From Opitutaceae bacterium (GTDB taxonomy: Bacteria; Verrucomicrobiota; Verrucomicrobiia; Opitutales; Opitutaceae), in assembly GCA_030648295.1 (NCBI GenBank), contig JAUSID010000024.1, forward strand, positions 1 through 32,782: a stretch of 32,782 bases of DNA, in the 5' to 3' direction. The notes under the pieces were generated by a model, which worked only from the letters and a program-made list of their open reading frames with translations, had not been told where the DNA came from and did not search any database. Positions 14,750-23,283 of this stretch are shown here, piece by piece. The first letter of the stretch is position 1, and each line of letters opens with the position of its first letter. The position numbers and the translations under genes are program-made.

Positions 14750-16216
14750 ATGATCGAATCCATCGAGTTCAATAAACGCATCCTGTTTGTCGGCTACGGC
14801 GCCGTGGCCGAGTGCACGCTGCCCATTCTTTTCAAGCACATCAAGGTGCCCGCGAAAAACGTCACGGTGATGGATTTCGAGGATCGCGCCGCGAAGCTGG
14901 CCGAGTGGACCGCGCAGGGCGTGCACTTCGTGCGCGATCGCGTGACCGAGGACAACATGGGCTCGCTGCTGGCGAAACACGTCGGTCCGGGCGACCTGCT
15001 GATCGATCTGGCGTGGAATATCGACGCGATGGAAATTCTCCAGTGGTGCCACGACCACGGCGTGCTGTATATCAACACGTCGACCGAGCTCTGGGATCCG
15101 TACGCGGCGGGCAAGAAACAGCACCCGCCGGAGAAGACGCTTTACTGGCGCCACATGAACGTGCGCCGGATGCTCGCCGGTTGGGAGACCAAAGGCCCGA
15201 CGGCGGTAATCGAGCACGGCGCGAATCCCGGCCTCATCTCGCATTTCGTGAAACAGGGTCTGATTGACATCGCGCAGAGCCTCATCGCGGAAAAGAAGGT
15301 CAAGGTTCGCGCCGGCGAAAAGCTGGCCGAGCTCATCGGCACGCAGCAGTTCAACCACCTCTCCCGCGCTCTCGGCGTGAAGGTGATTCATTGCAGCGAG
15401 CGCGACACGCAAATCACCGACAAGCCGAAGCAGGTGGACGAGTTCGTGAACACGTGGAGCATTGAAGGCTTCCGCGAGGAGGGCACGACCACCGCCGAGA
15501 TGGGCTGGGGCACGCACGAGAAGCAGCTGCCGAAGCACGCGTTTCGCCACCAGGAAGGCCCGAAGAATCAAATCTGCCTCGCGCGGATGGGCATCAACAC
15601 CTGGGTCCGCTCCTGGGTGCCCGACTACAACATCCTCGGCATGGTGGTCCGCCACGGCGAGGCGTTCACGATTTCGGACAAACTGACGGTGTGGGAGGGA
15701 AAGAAGGCAGTGTATCGGCCGACGATGCACTACGCGTATTGTCCCTGCGACGAGGCGATCACGTCGCTGAACGAGATGCGCGGCTACAACTACAAGTTGA
15801 ACGCGAACCAGCGGATCATGAACGACGAGATCACGAGCGGCTCGGACATCCTCGGCGCGTTGATCATGGGCCACGCCTATCAGTCGTGGTGGATCGGTTC
15901 CGATCTCAGCATCGAGGAGTCGCGTCGTCTCGTGCCGCACCAGAATGCGACGACGATGCAGGTGGCGATTTCCGTGGTCGCCGCATCGATGTGGATGATG
16001 GGGAATCCCGCGGAGGGCGTGCGCGTGCCGGATGAACTGCCGCACGACTTCGTGCTCGGCATTGCGAAACCGTATATGGGCCGCTGGATTTCGAAGCGCT
16101 CGGACTGGACGCCGTTGAAGGGGCGCGACACCACGTTCGACGCTTTCAACAAGCCCGATCTCGATCGCAAGGATCCGTGGCAGTTCAAGAACTTCCTCGT
16201 CACGGACGCGGGGTGA
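14750..16216 (+). CDS. hss: Homospermidine synthase
   Basis: A 488-aa member of the bacterial homospermidine synthase branch of the saccharopine-dehydrogenase-like fold. These NAD-dependent enzymes join two putrescine molecules (or putrescine and spermidine) to sym-homospermidine. The N-terminal Rossmann motif KRILFVGYGAVAECTLPILF is at residues 9-28. Other recognisable stretches are LLIDLAWNIDAMEILQWC, YINTSTELWDPY, HGANPGLISHFVKQ and TEMGWGTHEK-like TTAEMGWGTHEKQLP. The length fits the family (about 475-490). An ornithine decarboxylase-like gene follows 213 bp downstream on the same strand and would supply putrescine. A saccharopine dehydrogenase is a less likely alternative, given the length and motifs. 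Confidence 0.88.
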   Translation: MIESIEFNKRILFVGYGAVAECTLPILFKHIKVPAKNVTVMDFEDRAAKLAEWTAQGVHFVRDRVTEDNMGSLLAKHVGPGDLLIDLAWNIDAMEILQWCHDHGVLYINTSTELWDPYAAGKKQHPPEKTLYWRHMNVRRMLAGWETKGPTAVIEHGANPGLISHFVKQGLIDIAQSLIAEKKVKVRAGEKLAELIGTQQFNHLSRALGVKVIHCSERDTQITDKPKQVDEFVNTWSIEGFREEGTTTAEMGWGTHEKQLPKHAFRHQEGPKNQICLARMGINTWVRSWVPDYNILGMVVRHGEAFTISDKLTVWEGKKAVYRPTMHYAYCPCDEAITSLNEMRGYNYKLNANQRIMNDEITSGSDILGALIMGHAYQSWWIGSDLSIEESRRLVPHQNATTMQVAISVVAASMWMMGNPAEGVRVPDELPHDFVLGIAKPYMGRWISKRSDWTPLKGRDTTFDAFNKPDLDRKDPWQFKNFLVTDAG

Positions 16217-16275
16217 GTGGCGCCGGCGCGGCTGAATTTTTTGAGCATCGGCGAACGAAGTGACACGTCGCGTAG

Positions 16276-16342
16276 GTTGCGCGCTTGCCGCGCAACTTGG
16301 CGGTGCGTTGCGCCGTGGCGCGGCGAGCGCGCCACCTGCCAA
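16276..16342. repeat. Two GC-rich hairpins between hss and the decarboxylase, including GTGGCGCG copy 2
   Basis: The first hairpin has arms GTTGCGCG/CGCGCAAC (16276-16296). The second, 16315-16342, is GTGGCGCG/CGCGCCAC plus CTGCCAA, nearly identical to the copy at 9779-9806. Neither is followed by a T-tract, so they look like REP elements and not terminators. Confidence 0.75.
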
Positions 16343-16429
16343 CCGAGCGCCATCAGATCGTCGCGAAACCCACAATAATGTGCCACTGACAAGATCGTTC
16401 GTGTTTCATCGTACGGCATTCCTCAACCC

Positions 16430-17569
16430 ATGATCTCCCTCACGAAGCTCCAACAACTCGCCCGCAAACACGGCACGCCGCTTTTCGTGATCGATCACGA
16501 CGCGCTGCGCAAAGCATACCGTCAGTTTCGCAAGCATCTGCCGCGGATCCAGGTTTACTACGCGGTCAAGGCGAACCCGGATCCGGCGATCGTGCGCACG
16601 CTTTATCAGGAAAGCGCGAGCTTCGACGTGGCGTCGATGCCGGAGTTCATGATCGTGCACCGGAACATCGAGCAGATGCCGGCGAAGGAGCGGCAGGAGT
16701 GGATCTGGGACAAGATTATCTACGCGAACCCGACGAAGCCGACGGAGACGCTCGAGGAACTCAACCAGTACAAACCGCTCGTCACCTTCGACAACTTCGA
16801 GGAAATCGAGAAGATCAAGAAGCACGCGCCGAATGCGGGGCTGGTGCTGCGGCTGAAAGTCCCGAACACGGGCGCCATGGTGGAACTGTCGTCGAAGTTC
16901 GGCGCCTCGCCCGGCGAGGCGGTGGATTTGATTCTCGCCGCCGACAAGCTCGGGCTGGTCGTCGAGGGCATCAGCTTCCACGTCGGCAGCCAGACGACGA
17001 ACTTCGAGAACTACGTCCAGGCGATCAATCTCTCGGCGAACGTCTTCAAGGAGGCGCGCGATCGCGGCTACACGAAGATGAACCTGCTGGACATCGGCGG
17101 CGGTTTTCCGGCGCCGTATGATGACTCGGTCAAGCCGTTCGCGGAGCTGGCCAGGGTGATCAACACGGAGCTCGACCGCCTATTCCCGCGCGACGTGCAG
17201 ATTCTTGCCGAGCCGGGGCGTTTCCTCGCGGCCGTGTGCGGCTACTCGGTCGCGAAGGTCATCGGCAAGGCGGTGCGCGACGGCAAGACGTCGTACTACA
17301 TCGACGACGGCGTCTATCATACGTACTCAGGCGTCATTTTCGATCACTGCAAGTATCCGGTGCGTGCGTTCAAGAAAGGGCCGACGACGATCTGCTCGGT
17401 GTTCGGTCCGACCTGCGACGCGCTCGACGTGGTGTCGATGGCGGAGAACCTCCCGGATCTGAAACGCGGCGACTTCGTCTACAGCACCAACATCGGCGCC
17501 TACAGCCATGCGTCCGCGACCTACTTCAACGGCTTCCCGCCCGCGGCGGTGGTACACGTAAATCAGTAG
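16430..17569 (+). CDS. Ornithine (or lysine/ornithine) decarboxylase, alanine-racemase fold
   Basis: A PLP enzyme of fold type III, 379 aa. The PLP lysine K47 is in YYAVKANPDP; HVGSQ (H184), DIGGGFP (221-227) and EPGRF (261-265) bind PLP phosphate and ring. The substrate-binding, cross-subunit cysteine C329 is in FGPTCDALDV, as in eukaryotic-type ornithine decarboxylases, and the C-terminus has GAYSHASATYFNGFPP. It converts ornithine to putrescine and CO2. Lysine as an additional substrate cannot be excluded. Diaminopimelate decarboxylase is unlikely, since those have EPGRS/GPLC-type motifs and are longer. Position directly after homospermidine synthase supports a putrescine role. A hairpin-rich gap and possible terminator follow. 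Confidence 0.88.
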   Translation: MISLTKLQQLARKHGTPLFVIDHDALRKAYRQFRKHLPRIQVYYAVKANPDPAIVRTLYQESASFDVASMPEFMIVHRNIEQMPAKERQEWIWDKIIYANPTKPTETLEELNQYKPLVTFDNFEEIEKIKKHAPNAGLVLRLKVPNTGAMVELSSKFGASPGEAVDLILAADKLGLVVEGISFHVGSQTTNFENYVQAINLSANVFKEARDRGYTKMNLLDIGGGFPAPYDDSVKPFAELARVINTELDRLFPRDVQILAEPGRFLAAVCGYSVAKVIGKAVRDGKTSYYIDDGVYHTYSGVIFDHCKYPVRAFKKGPTTICSVFGPTCDALDVVSMAENLPDLKRGDFVYSTNIGAYSHASATYFNGFPPAAVVHVNQ

Positions 17570-17600
17570 GGTGGGCGTGAGGGCGAACGGAGCGCGGGCT

Positions 17601-17765
17601 AAGCTCCAAGCTCCAAGCTCCAAAAAAACACCAATTCTCCGAGTTGGTGTTTTGAATTTGCGCGGACGATCGAGCTCTAACATCCAGAAAACTCCCAGCG
17701 ACACCTCGATTGCAGATTGGAGGTTTGGTTTTTCTCTGGAGCTTGGATCTTGGAGCTTGGAGCTT
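17601..17765. repeat. Inverted GCTCCAA / TTGGAGC heptamer element between the decarboxylase and argJ genes
   Basis: Left arm 17601-17623 is AAGCTCC three times plus AA. Right arm 17737-17765 is built of TTGGAGC units with one TTGGATC. The arms are reverse complements, about 113 bp apart, so this is another heptamer array in inverted arrangement with a different unit. It contains the bidirectional terminator at 17622-17653. Confidence 0.8.
17622..17653. terminator. Bidirectional intrinsic terminator
   Basis: A run of seven A leads into the stem AAAACACCAA / TTGGTGTTTT with loop TTCTCCGAG. Reading either way gives a stem followed by T residues. Lies between the convergent decarboxylase and argJ genes, 53 bp after the decarboxylase stop. 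Confidence 0.75.
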
Positions 17766-17800
17766 CCGCAGTTGAACGGGCGTTGCCCGTTCAACTGCGG
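17766..17800. terminator. Perfect 16-bp hairpin overlapping the argJ stop codon
   Basis: Arms 17766-17781 and 17785-17800 are perfectly complementary (CCGCAGTTGAACGGGC on the left) with a 3-base loop GTT. The argJ stop TGA (17793-17791) lies inside the right arm, so the 3' end of argJ codes for half of the stem. No T-tract follows, so it may act as an mRNA 3'-end stabiliser more than a terminator. Confidence 0.75.
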
Positions 17801-19134
17801 TAGTCTGCGTTTTCGCTCACGTATTCGTGCGTGAGATCGCCGCCCAGGACGGTGGCGGACGCGGCGCCGTTGCCGACGTCGATAACCAGTTCGACGCAGC
17901 GCTCGTGCGGCGGAAAATCGATTGGCGGCGTGAACACGCCCCCGGCGGAAGGATGGCTCGCATACAACTCGGCTTCGCGAAGGTGGGCGACGAGCGCGAG
18001 CTCCTTCTCCGGGTTGAGCTGAAAAACGCCCGCACCGAAAATTTCGATGCCGCCCAGCGAGGCGCGGAGATTTGCGAGATTGGTCCCCGGGGCGTGGGCG
18101 CCGGCATGCTTGCCGATCGCCTGGATCAGCCGGCCGACGTTCGGGTCGTTCCCGGCCACGGCGCACTTGAACAGCGGCGCGTTCACGACCGCCTTGCCGA
18201 GCGCGCGCGCCAGCCCGAGGCTCGCGGCATTGCGCACCACCACGCGGATGACGTGCCGCACACCTTCGCCATTGCGCACCACATCCTCGGCGAGATCGCG
18301 GCAGACTTGGTGCAGCGCCCGCTCGAATGCCCCGAGATTGTCGCACGGCACGCGGGCGGAGGAGACCAGCGCGACCGTGTCCGACGTGCTCGTGTCGCTG
18401 TCGATGCTGATCGCATTGAAGCTGGCATCGACGGCCCGTGCGAGCATCGCGCGCAACTCACGCCGGGGCGCGGCGACGTCGGTCAGGAGGTACACCAGCA
18501 TCGTGGCGAGGTTCGGCTCGATCATGCCCGCGCCTTTCGCGATGCCGACGATCGAGCCGGCGCCACACGCGGCGCGCCGGACTTTCGGATACAAATCCGT
18601 GGTCACGATTCCCTCGGCGGCCGGGAGAATCGAACTGCCGGTCAGCGCGTTCACGGCCTGCGGCAGCGCGCCGGTGATCGCTTCGACCGGCAGCGTCCAT
18701 CCAATGACGCCCGTCGAGCTGGGCAGAACCTGGCCAGGGGCGAGCCCGAGCAGTTCTGCGGTCACGGCGCAGATGCGCTCGGACGCTTCAACGCCGCCGG
18801 GCGCGCAGACGTTCGACACCTTGTTGTTCACCACGATGGCGCCGAGCGTCGGTTCGCTGAGACGTTTTCGTCCCACGATGATCGGTGCGCCGGGAAACGC
18901 GTTGCGCGTGAACATGGCCGCGAAATCGGGCGTCGGCCGGTCGAGCGCGATCAAGGTCAGCGTCATCGTCGCCGGCTTCGGCGCCTCGCGCGGCGTGAAA
19001 TCGAAGCGTGTCGTGCCCACGCGAAAACCCGCGGGCAGCGCCGCCTGGCTGGCGAGCCACGCGCGATGGGCGTCGCGGCTGGTGAAGATGAGACTGGTGC
19101 TCGGCACGCGACACAAGTGGGCGCGCGCTGTCAC
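17791..19134 (-). CDS. argJ: Bifunctional glutamate N-acetyltransferase / ornithine acetyltransferase ArgJ
   Basis: ArgJ recycles the acetyl group from N-acetylornithine to glutamate and so closes the cyclic ornithine pathway, releasing ornithine. The self-cleavage site is visible in KGAGMIEPNLATML: the chain is cut before T211, which becomes the catalytic nucleophile. Other family stretches are VNNKVSNVCAPGG, SSTGVIGWTLPVE, SIDSDTSTSDTVALVSS and AVAGNDPNVGRLIQAIGKH. At 447 aa it is about 40 residues longer than usual, mostly at the N-terminus. An internal start is possible. It is the only arg gene here on the minus strand, divergent from argB across 217 bp and convergent with the decarboxylase. 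Confidence 0.95.
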   Translation of the reverse strand: MTARAHLCRVPSTSLIFTSRDAHRAWLASQAALPAGFRVGTTRFDFTPREAPKPATMTLTLIALDRPTPDFAAMFTRNAFPGAPIIVGRKRLSEPTLGAIVVNNKVSNVCAPGGVEASERICAVTAELLGLAPGQVLPSSTGVIGWTLPVEAITGALPQAVNALTGSSILPAAEGIVTTDLYPKVRRAACGAGSIVGIAKGAGMIEPNLATMLVYLLTDVAAPRRELRAMLARAVDASFNAISIDSDTSTSDTVALVSSARVPCDNLGAFERALHQVCRDLAEDVVRNGEGVRHVIRVVVRNAASLGLARALGKAVVNAPLFKCAVAGNDPNVGRLIQAIGKHAGAHAPGTNLANLRASLGGIEIFGAGVFQLNPEKELALVAHLREAELYASHPSAGGVFTPPIDFPPHERCVELVIDVGNGAASATVLGGDLTHEYVSENADYRS

Positions 19135-19351
19135 GGAGTGAAGAAGATTTTTTGCGCTGCGGACGTCGCCCGCGGTCGCGCGCGGTTGCGTTCCGCGCGA
19201 TCGTTACCACGCTCCCCGCGACGGTGCGGATAAAATTATTATGGAAATGCGCCGCGCGTGTGCCTTATTCGCATCGTCTCCCCGCCACCGTGACCAACTT
19301 TCGATGTCTCTCCTCCTTCGCGCGGCCGTCCGCTGCGCGGCTTGATTGCCG

Positions 19352-20233
19352 ATGAACGTTGCTGAAGTTACCGCCAAGGCGAAGGTCCTGCTCGAGGCTC
19401 TGCCGTACATCCAGGATTTTCGCGGCTCGATTTTCGTCATCAAGTACGGCGGGAGCTTCATGGACGATCCGGATCCCGTCATGCGCACGCGCGTCGCTTA
19501 TGACATCGCGTTTCTCGCCGCGGTCGGGATCAACGTCGTGATCGTGCACGGCGGCGGCAAGGCGATCACCAAGGCGATGGAAACGTCAGGCTTGAAGGCC
19601 GCATGGGTGAACGGACTCCGCGTCACGGACGAGGCGACGATCGCGGTGGTAAAGAAAACCCTCGACGAGGTCGTCAACAAGGAGGTGTGCGATGCGATCG
19701 AGCGCGCCGGCGGCCACTCCAAGGGGCTGCCGGGAGACACCGTGCTCGTTTGCCAGAAGCTCACGGTCGACGATGACGGCAAGGAAGTGGATCTCGGCTA
19801 CGTTGGCGACGTGACCGAGGTGAAGGTGAAGCTGATCAAGAAGGAAATCGGCGACGGTTTCGTTCCCGTCATCTCGCCCGTCGCCGAGGGTTACGATGGC
19901 AAGCCCTACAACGTGAATGCCGATCTCGTGGCCGGCCGGGTCGCGAGCGCGCTGCGCGCGCGCCGGCTGGTGTACATGAGCGACGTCCCCGGGCTGCTCT
20001 CCAATCCATCGGATGCCGAATCGTTGATCTCGACGCTGAAAACCAGCCAGGTCGACGACCTGAAGAAAAGAGGCGTGATCGACAAGGGCATGCGGCCGAA
20101 GGTGCAGAGTGCAATCCGCGCGCTCGAGGAGGGCGTGCAGCGCGTCCACTTCATCGACGGCCGGCTCGCGCATTCGCTCCTGCTCGAAATCTTCACCGAC
20201 AAGGGCATCGGCACCGAGATCGTGCACGGCTGA
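19352..20233 (+). CDS. argB: Acetylglutamate kinase ArgB
   Basis: Phosphorylates N-acetylglutamate, the second step of ornithine synthesis and often the arginine-feedback point. The ATG at 19352 gives 293 aa ([23 protein letters not shown]), preferred over a TTG two codons upstream. Amino-acid kinase motifs: [65 protein letters not shown] and the ATP-binding [13 protein letters not shown]. The YIQDF N-terminal helix is of the type seen in arginine-sensitive hexameric enzymes. The stop TGA starts a heptamer-array element that reaches to the argD ATG. The gap to argJ has no clear promoter that I can defend. Confidence 0.97.
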   Translation: MNVAEVTAKAKVLLEALPYIQDFRGSIFVIKYGGSFMDDPDPVMRTRVAYDIAFLAAVGINVVIVHGGGKAITKAMETSGLKAAWVNGLRVTDEATIAVVKKTLDEVVNKEVCDAIERAGGHSKGLPGDTVLVCQKLTVDDDGKEVDLGYVGDVTEVKVKLIKKEIGDGFVPVISPVAEGYDGKPYNVNADLVAGRVASALRARRLVYMSDVPGLLSNPSDAESLISTLKTSQVDDLKKRGVIDKGMRPKVQSAIRALEEGVQRVHFIDGRLAHSLLLEIFTDKGIGTEIVHG

Positions 20234-20409
20234 TTCGATTGCGGATTGCGAATTGCGGATTGCGAATTGCGGATTGCGAAGTGGTTTGCCTCACGAAACT
20301 CGAATTGTGCAGGTGTGAATTAAACGCCAACGTGCTGACTACGTGCCGAAGCAGGCTCGCCAATCGCCGTCCGCCGCATCAATCCGAAATCCGCAATCCA
20401 CAATCCGCA
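20234..20409 (+). repeat. Inverted heptamer-array element filling the argB-argD gap
   Basis: The argB stop TGA leads into TTC and then GATTGCG/AATTGCG heptamers (20237-20280; about six units). After a 100-bp spacer come AATCCGA, AATCCGC, AATCCAC and AATCCGC (20381-20408), the last running directly into the ATG of argD, which shares its A with the repeat. The arms are complementary. Same orientation and stop-to-start placement as the ureA/ureB element. Confidence 0.88.
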
Positions 20410-21630
20410 ATGACCTCTCCCTCGATCGTTCGCACCAGCACGGCTGAGCTCTACGACGCGCACGTATTGAAAAACTACGCGCGCGCCCCGCTGACGCTCG
20501 TGCGCGGCCGCGGCACGCAGGTGTGGGATGACGCGGGCAACATCTATCTCGATTTCACGTCGGGCATCGCGGTCAGCGCGCTCGGCCACTGCCACCCGGA
20601 CTGGGTGGCGGCGGTGCAGCGGCAGGCGGGCGAACTGATCCATGTCAGCAATCTTTTTAGGAATCCTCAGCAGGGGGAGCTCGCGCGCCGGCTCGTGCAG
20701 CGCGCGGGGCCGGGCCGCGTCTTTTTTTGCAATAGCGGCGCGGAGGCGAACGAGACGCTGATCAAACTGGCGCGGCTCCATGGCGTGCAGAAGTCCGGCG
20801 GCGAGGAGGGCCGTTGCTACAAGGTGATCTGCGCCAGGAATGCGTTTCACGGCCGGACCTTCGGCGGCATGAGCGCAACGCCGCAGGAGAAAATCCAGAA
20901 GGGGTTTCGCCCGCTGGTGGACGGCTTCGCGTTCGGCGAAATCAACAACCTCAAGAGTTTCGTCGATCTGGTCGACGGACAGACCGCCGCGATCCTGCTC
21001 GAGACGATTCAGGGCGAGAGCGGGATCAACGCGTGCACGCCCGAATTCCTCGTCGGGCTGCGGCGGTTGTGCGACGAGCGCAACGTGCTGCTCATGCTCG
21101 ACGAGGTGCAATGTGGCGTCGGCCGGACGGGAAAGTTTTACGCCTTCGAACACGCGGGCATCACGCCGGACGCGATCGGCATGGCGAAAGGACTCGGCGG
21201 CGGATTCCCGATCGGCGCGATGTGGGTGCGCGATCGATTCGCGGACTTGTTTCATCCCGGCAACCACGGCACGACGTTTGGCGGCACGCCGCTCGCGTGC
21301 GCGGCGGCGCTGGCCGTCCTCGATGTGATGGAGCGCGACAAGCTGCTGGAGAGAGTGCGCACGCAGAGCGGGCCATGGCACGAGGCGCTGCGGCAGCTCG
21401 CGCGGGAATTTCCCAAGTACGTACTCGGCGTCCGCGGACAAGGCTACCTCGTCGGGGTGCAGGTGGAGTCGGATCCGGCGGCGTACCTCACGGCGCTGCG
21501 GGAAAGGGGACTGCTCGCACCCAGCGCGGGCGGAAACGTGGTGCGGTTCCTGCCGCCGCTCAACGTCACGCGCGCGGAGCTGGATCGTTCGGTCGAAATA
21601 TTCCGCAGCGTCCTGGCCGCCCGGAGCTGA
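20410..21630 (+). CDS. argD: Acetylornithine aminotransferase ArgD
   Basis: A class III PLP aminotransferase that makes N-acetylornithine from the semialdehyde with glutamate as donor. The start at 20410 (MTSPSIVRTSTAELYDAH) gives 406 aa, the normal length. An upstream in-frame ATG at 20239 would only translate heptamer repeat. Visible are YLDFTSGIAVSALGHCHP (47-63), FFCNSGAEANE (105-115), FHGRTFGGMSAT, D231 in LLMLDEVQCGVGRTG and the PLP lysine K260 in GMAKGLGGGFPIGAM. The ATG is fused to the last heptamer of the upstream element and has no Shine-Dalgarno sequence. argF follows 65 bp downstream. Confidence 0.96.
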   Translation: MTSPSIVRTSTAELYDAHVLKNYARAPLTLVRGRGTQVWDDAGNIYLDFTSGIAVSALGHCHPDWVAAVQRQAGELIHVSNLFRNPQQGELARRLVQRAGPGRVFFCNSGAEANETLIKLARLHGVQKSGGEEGRCYKVICARNAFHGRTFGGMSATPQEKIQKGFRPLVDGFAFGEINNLKSFVDLVDGQTAAILLETIQGESGINACTPEFLVGLRRLCDERNVLLMLDEVQCGVGRTGKFYAFEHAGITPDAIGMAKGLGGGFPIGAMWVRDRFADLFHPGNHGTTFGGTPLACAAALAVLDVMERDKLLERVRTQSGPWHEALRQLAREFPKYVLGVRGQGYLVGVQVESDPAAYLTALRERGLLAPSAGGNVVRFLPPLNVTRAELDRSVEIFRSVLAARS

Positions 21631-21695
21631 GGCCTGGGGGACCGTTTTTTCCCGCTCGTCAGGCCGGGTTTGGTGTCATCTTCTCATTGTTTCTC

Positions 21696-22640
21696 ATGAA
21701 GCATTTCCTCCAGGAAACCGACTTTGCGGCTTCCGAACTGGCTCCGTTGTTTTCGCTCGCGCGGGAATACAAGCAGCAGCGCGGAAGCCATGAGCAGCCG
21801 TTGCGCGGCCAGACCTGGGCCCTCGTCTTTTCGAAGTCATCGACCCGCACCCGGGTGTCATTCGAGGTCGGAATCCACGAACTCGGCGGCAATCCGCTTT
21901 TCCTGAATCGGAACGACATCCAGATCGGTCGCGGGGAGAGCGTGGAGGACACGGCGAAGGTGCTGTCGCGCTTCGTACACGGGCTGATCGTCCGCACCTT
22001 CGATCATGCGGAGGTGGAGCGGCTCGCTGCCGCCGGAAACATCCCGGTCATCAATGCGCTGACCGACTACCTGCATCCCTGCCAGATCTACACGGATGCG
22101 TTCACGATGGCGGAGCGGTGGACCCGGAGCGGCGACATGGCGCGGGCGCTGCGAGGCCGGAAGATCGCGTTTCTCGGCGACACCTCGTGCAACGTGGCCA
22201 ATTCGTGGATACTCGGCGCGAATCTCTTCGGCATGAAGATATCGCTCGCGGGGCCGAAAGAGTTCGCGCCGACAGCGGCACTCAATGCCACGCTGGCGAA
22301 GGAAGGCTTCGCCAACCGCTACCAGTTCACCACCGATCCGTTCGAGGCCGTGCGCGATGCCGACGTGGTCTACACCGACGTGTGGGTGAGCATGGGCAAG
22401 GAGGAGGAGGCCCGGGAACGGATTCGCGTCATGACGCCCTACGCCGTGACGGGGAAACTATTTGCTGCCGCGAAGCCCGACGCGCTGTTCATGCATTGCC
22501 TTCCCGCCCACCCGGGCGAGGAGGTGACGCAGGACGTGCTCGACAGTCCGCGCTCGATCATTTTCGACCAGGCGGAAAACCGGCTGCATCTGCAAAAAGC
22601 GCTGATGGCGACGCTGAACGTCGCCCGCACGCGGACGTAG
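21696..22640 (+). CDS. argF: Ornithine carbamoyltransferase ArgF
   Basis: Makes citrulline from ornithine and carbamoyl phosphate. 314 aa from the ATG at 21696 (MKHFLQETDF). The carbamoyl-phosphate loop SKSSTRTR is at residues 46-53, HPCQ at 127-130, FLGDTSCNVANS begins at 159, and the ornithine-binding HCLP is at 267-270 in MHCLPAHPGEEV. The frame is open far upstream through argD, but that part is antisense-like shadow and not ArgF. It competes with the neighbouring decarboxylase for ornithine. A 643-bp repeat-rich gap separates it from argG. Confidence 0.97.
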   Translation: MKHFLQETDFAASELAPLFSLAREYKQQRGSHEQPLRGQTWALVFSKSSTRTRVSFEVGIHELGGNPLFLNRNDIQIGRGESVEDTAKVLSRFVHGLIVRTFDHAEVERLAAAGNIPVINALTDYLHPCQIYTDAFTMAERWTRSGDMARALRGRKIAFLGDTSCNVANSWILGANLFGMKISLAGPKEFAPTAALNATLAKEGFANRYQFTTDPFEAVRDADVVYTDVWVSMGKEEEARERIRVMTPYAVTGKLFAAAKPDALFMHCLPAHPGEEVTQDVLDSPRSIIFDQAENRLHLQKALMATLNVARTRT

Positions 22641-22648
22641 CCGTATCG

Positions 22649-22810
22649 ATTCAGTGGAAAACCGCGAATGAACGCGAATGGACGCCAATTCCAGAGGAGG
22701 AGGATTGTCCAAATCAAACCATGGTCACCGTTTGGTTGATCGTTCCCATGCTCCCCAAAGACGCCCTCCCCATTCGCGTGAATTGGCGTCCATTCGCGGT
22801 TGAACTGAAT
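22649..22810. repeat. 162-bp palindromic repeat element, copy A (between argF and argG)
   Basis: Ends are ATTCAGT (22649-22655) and ACTGAAT (22804-22810). Inside them are AACCGCGAATG ... GACGCCAATT and the complementary AATTGGCGTCCATTCGCGG. The centre contains ACCATGGTCACCGTTTGG. A second copy with the same layout and orientation is at 26014-26180. No coding capacity, so MITE-like or an extended REP element. The copy starts 9 bp after the argF stop. Confidence 0.85.
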
Positions 22811-22972
22811 TGTTCCGGCTTGGCGCGGCTTCGGGCGGCGCAACCGAAAGGCTTACCTCACGGATTGAAAAAGCGCCGCGGAGCAAGGAACAGGGAGCAG
22901 CAACAAGAGCGGAGTTCTGCGAACTTGGACTGACGTTTGCTTCCTCTTACGCGGGCGAGAGAGAGTTTAGCC

Positions 22973-23085
22973 GTGTTTTCAAGCCTCGTTCCAGGAACTC
23001 GGCGTAGCGGAACGCGTGAGCGTTTCGCCGGTATGGCGAAAGCCTCACGGCTTCCGCTACACGGGCGTCCGGGTTTGAAAACCAC
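22973..23085. repeat. GTAGCGG dispersed hairpin element (full copy)
   Basis: The core arms 23004-23029 and 23035-23060 are inverted repeats matching at 22 of 26 positions (GTAGCGGAA ... TTTCGCC) with a 5-base loop. The four differences are two CG/GC swaps. Outer arms GTGTTTTCAAGCC (22973-22985) and GGGTTTGAAAACCAC (23071-23085) extend the palindrome. The left core arm recurs exactly at 5024-5049. Confidence 0.8.
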
Positions 23086-23094
23086 GCCCTAGTT

Positions 23095-23122
23095 ATTAGC
23101 GCCCCATTAGCGCAGATTAGCG
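23095..23122. repeat. ATTAGCG short repeat, three units
   Basis: ATTAGCG occurs at 23095, 23106 and 23116, spaced 11 and 10 bp, followed by G and GTTTAGG. A small degenerate array of unknown role upstream of argG. Confidence 0.55.
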
Positions 23123-23283
23123 GTTTAGGCCCGTCTTGGATTGGGATCATTGCGGGTACGCCGCGGTGGTTGGGTTAATCCGCGGACAGGAGCGATGAAA
23201 GCCGGCGCTCGAGTGTGATGATGCCCGCCATCATTGGCGTTGATTCGCGCGGCTTCGCGGTGTCCGCTGTTCGATTGCATCCT

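Larger units (their letters stand above)
22811..23283. other. Gene-free stretch upstream of argG holding further repeats
   Basis: No credible gene. It holds the GTAGCGG hairpin element (22973-23085), three ATTAGCG units (23095-23122) and otherwise unrecognised sequence. No clear promoter or riboswitch for argG could be defended. The argG start has a weak upstream context (TTGCATCCT before the ATG). Confidence 0.6.

Noticed and set aside
17827-19233. 468-codon plus-strand frame opposite argJ
   Set aside because: ArgJ motifs, including the self-cleavage site, establish the minus-strand gene. The opposite frame has only composition-driven residues.
19135-19351. Promoter between argJ and argB near GATAAAATTATTATGG
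   Set aside because: A TAAAAT-like -10 exists but no -35 element at acceptable spacing, so it was not listed.
20239-20409. 57-residue N-terminal extension of ArgD
   Set aside because: It lies in the heptamer-array element. The family N-terminus begins at the ATG at 20410.
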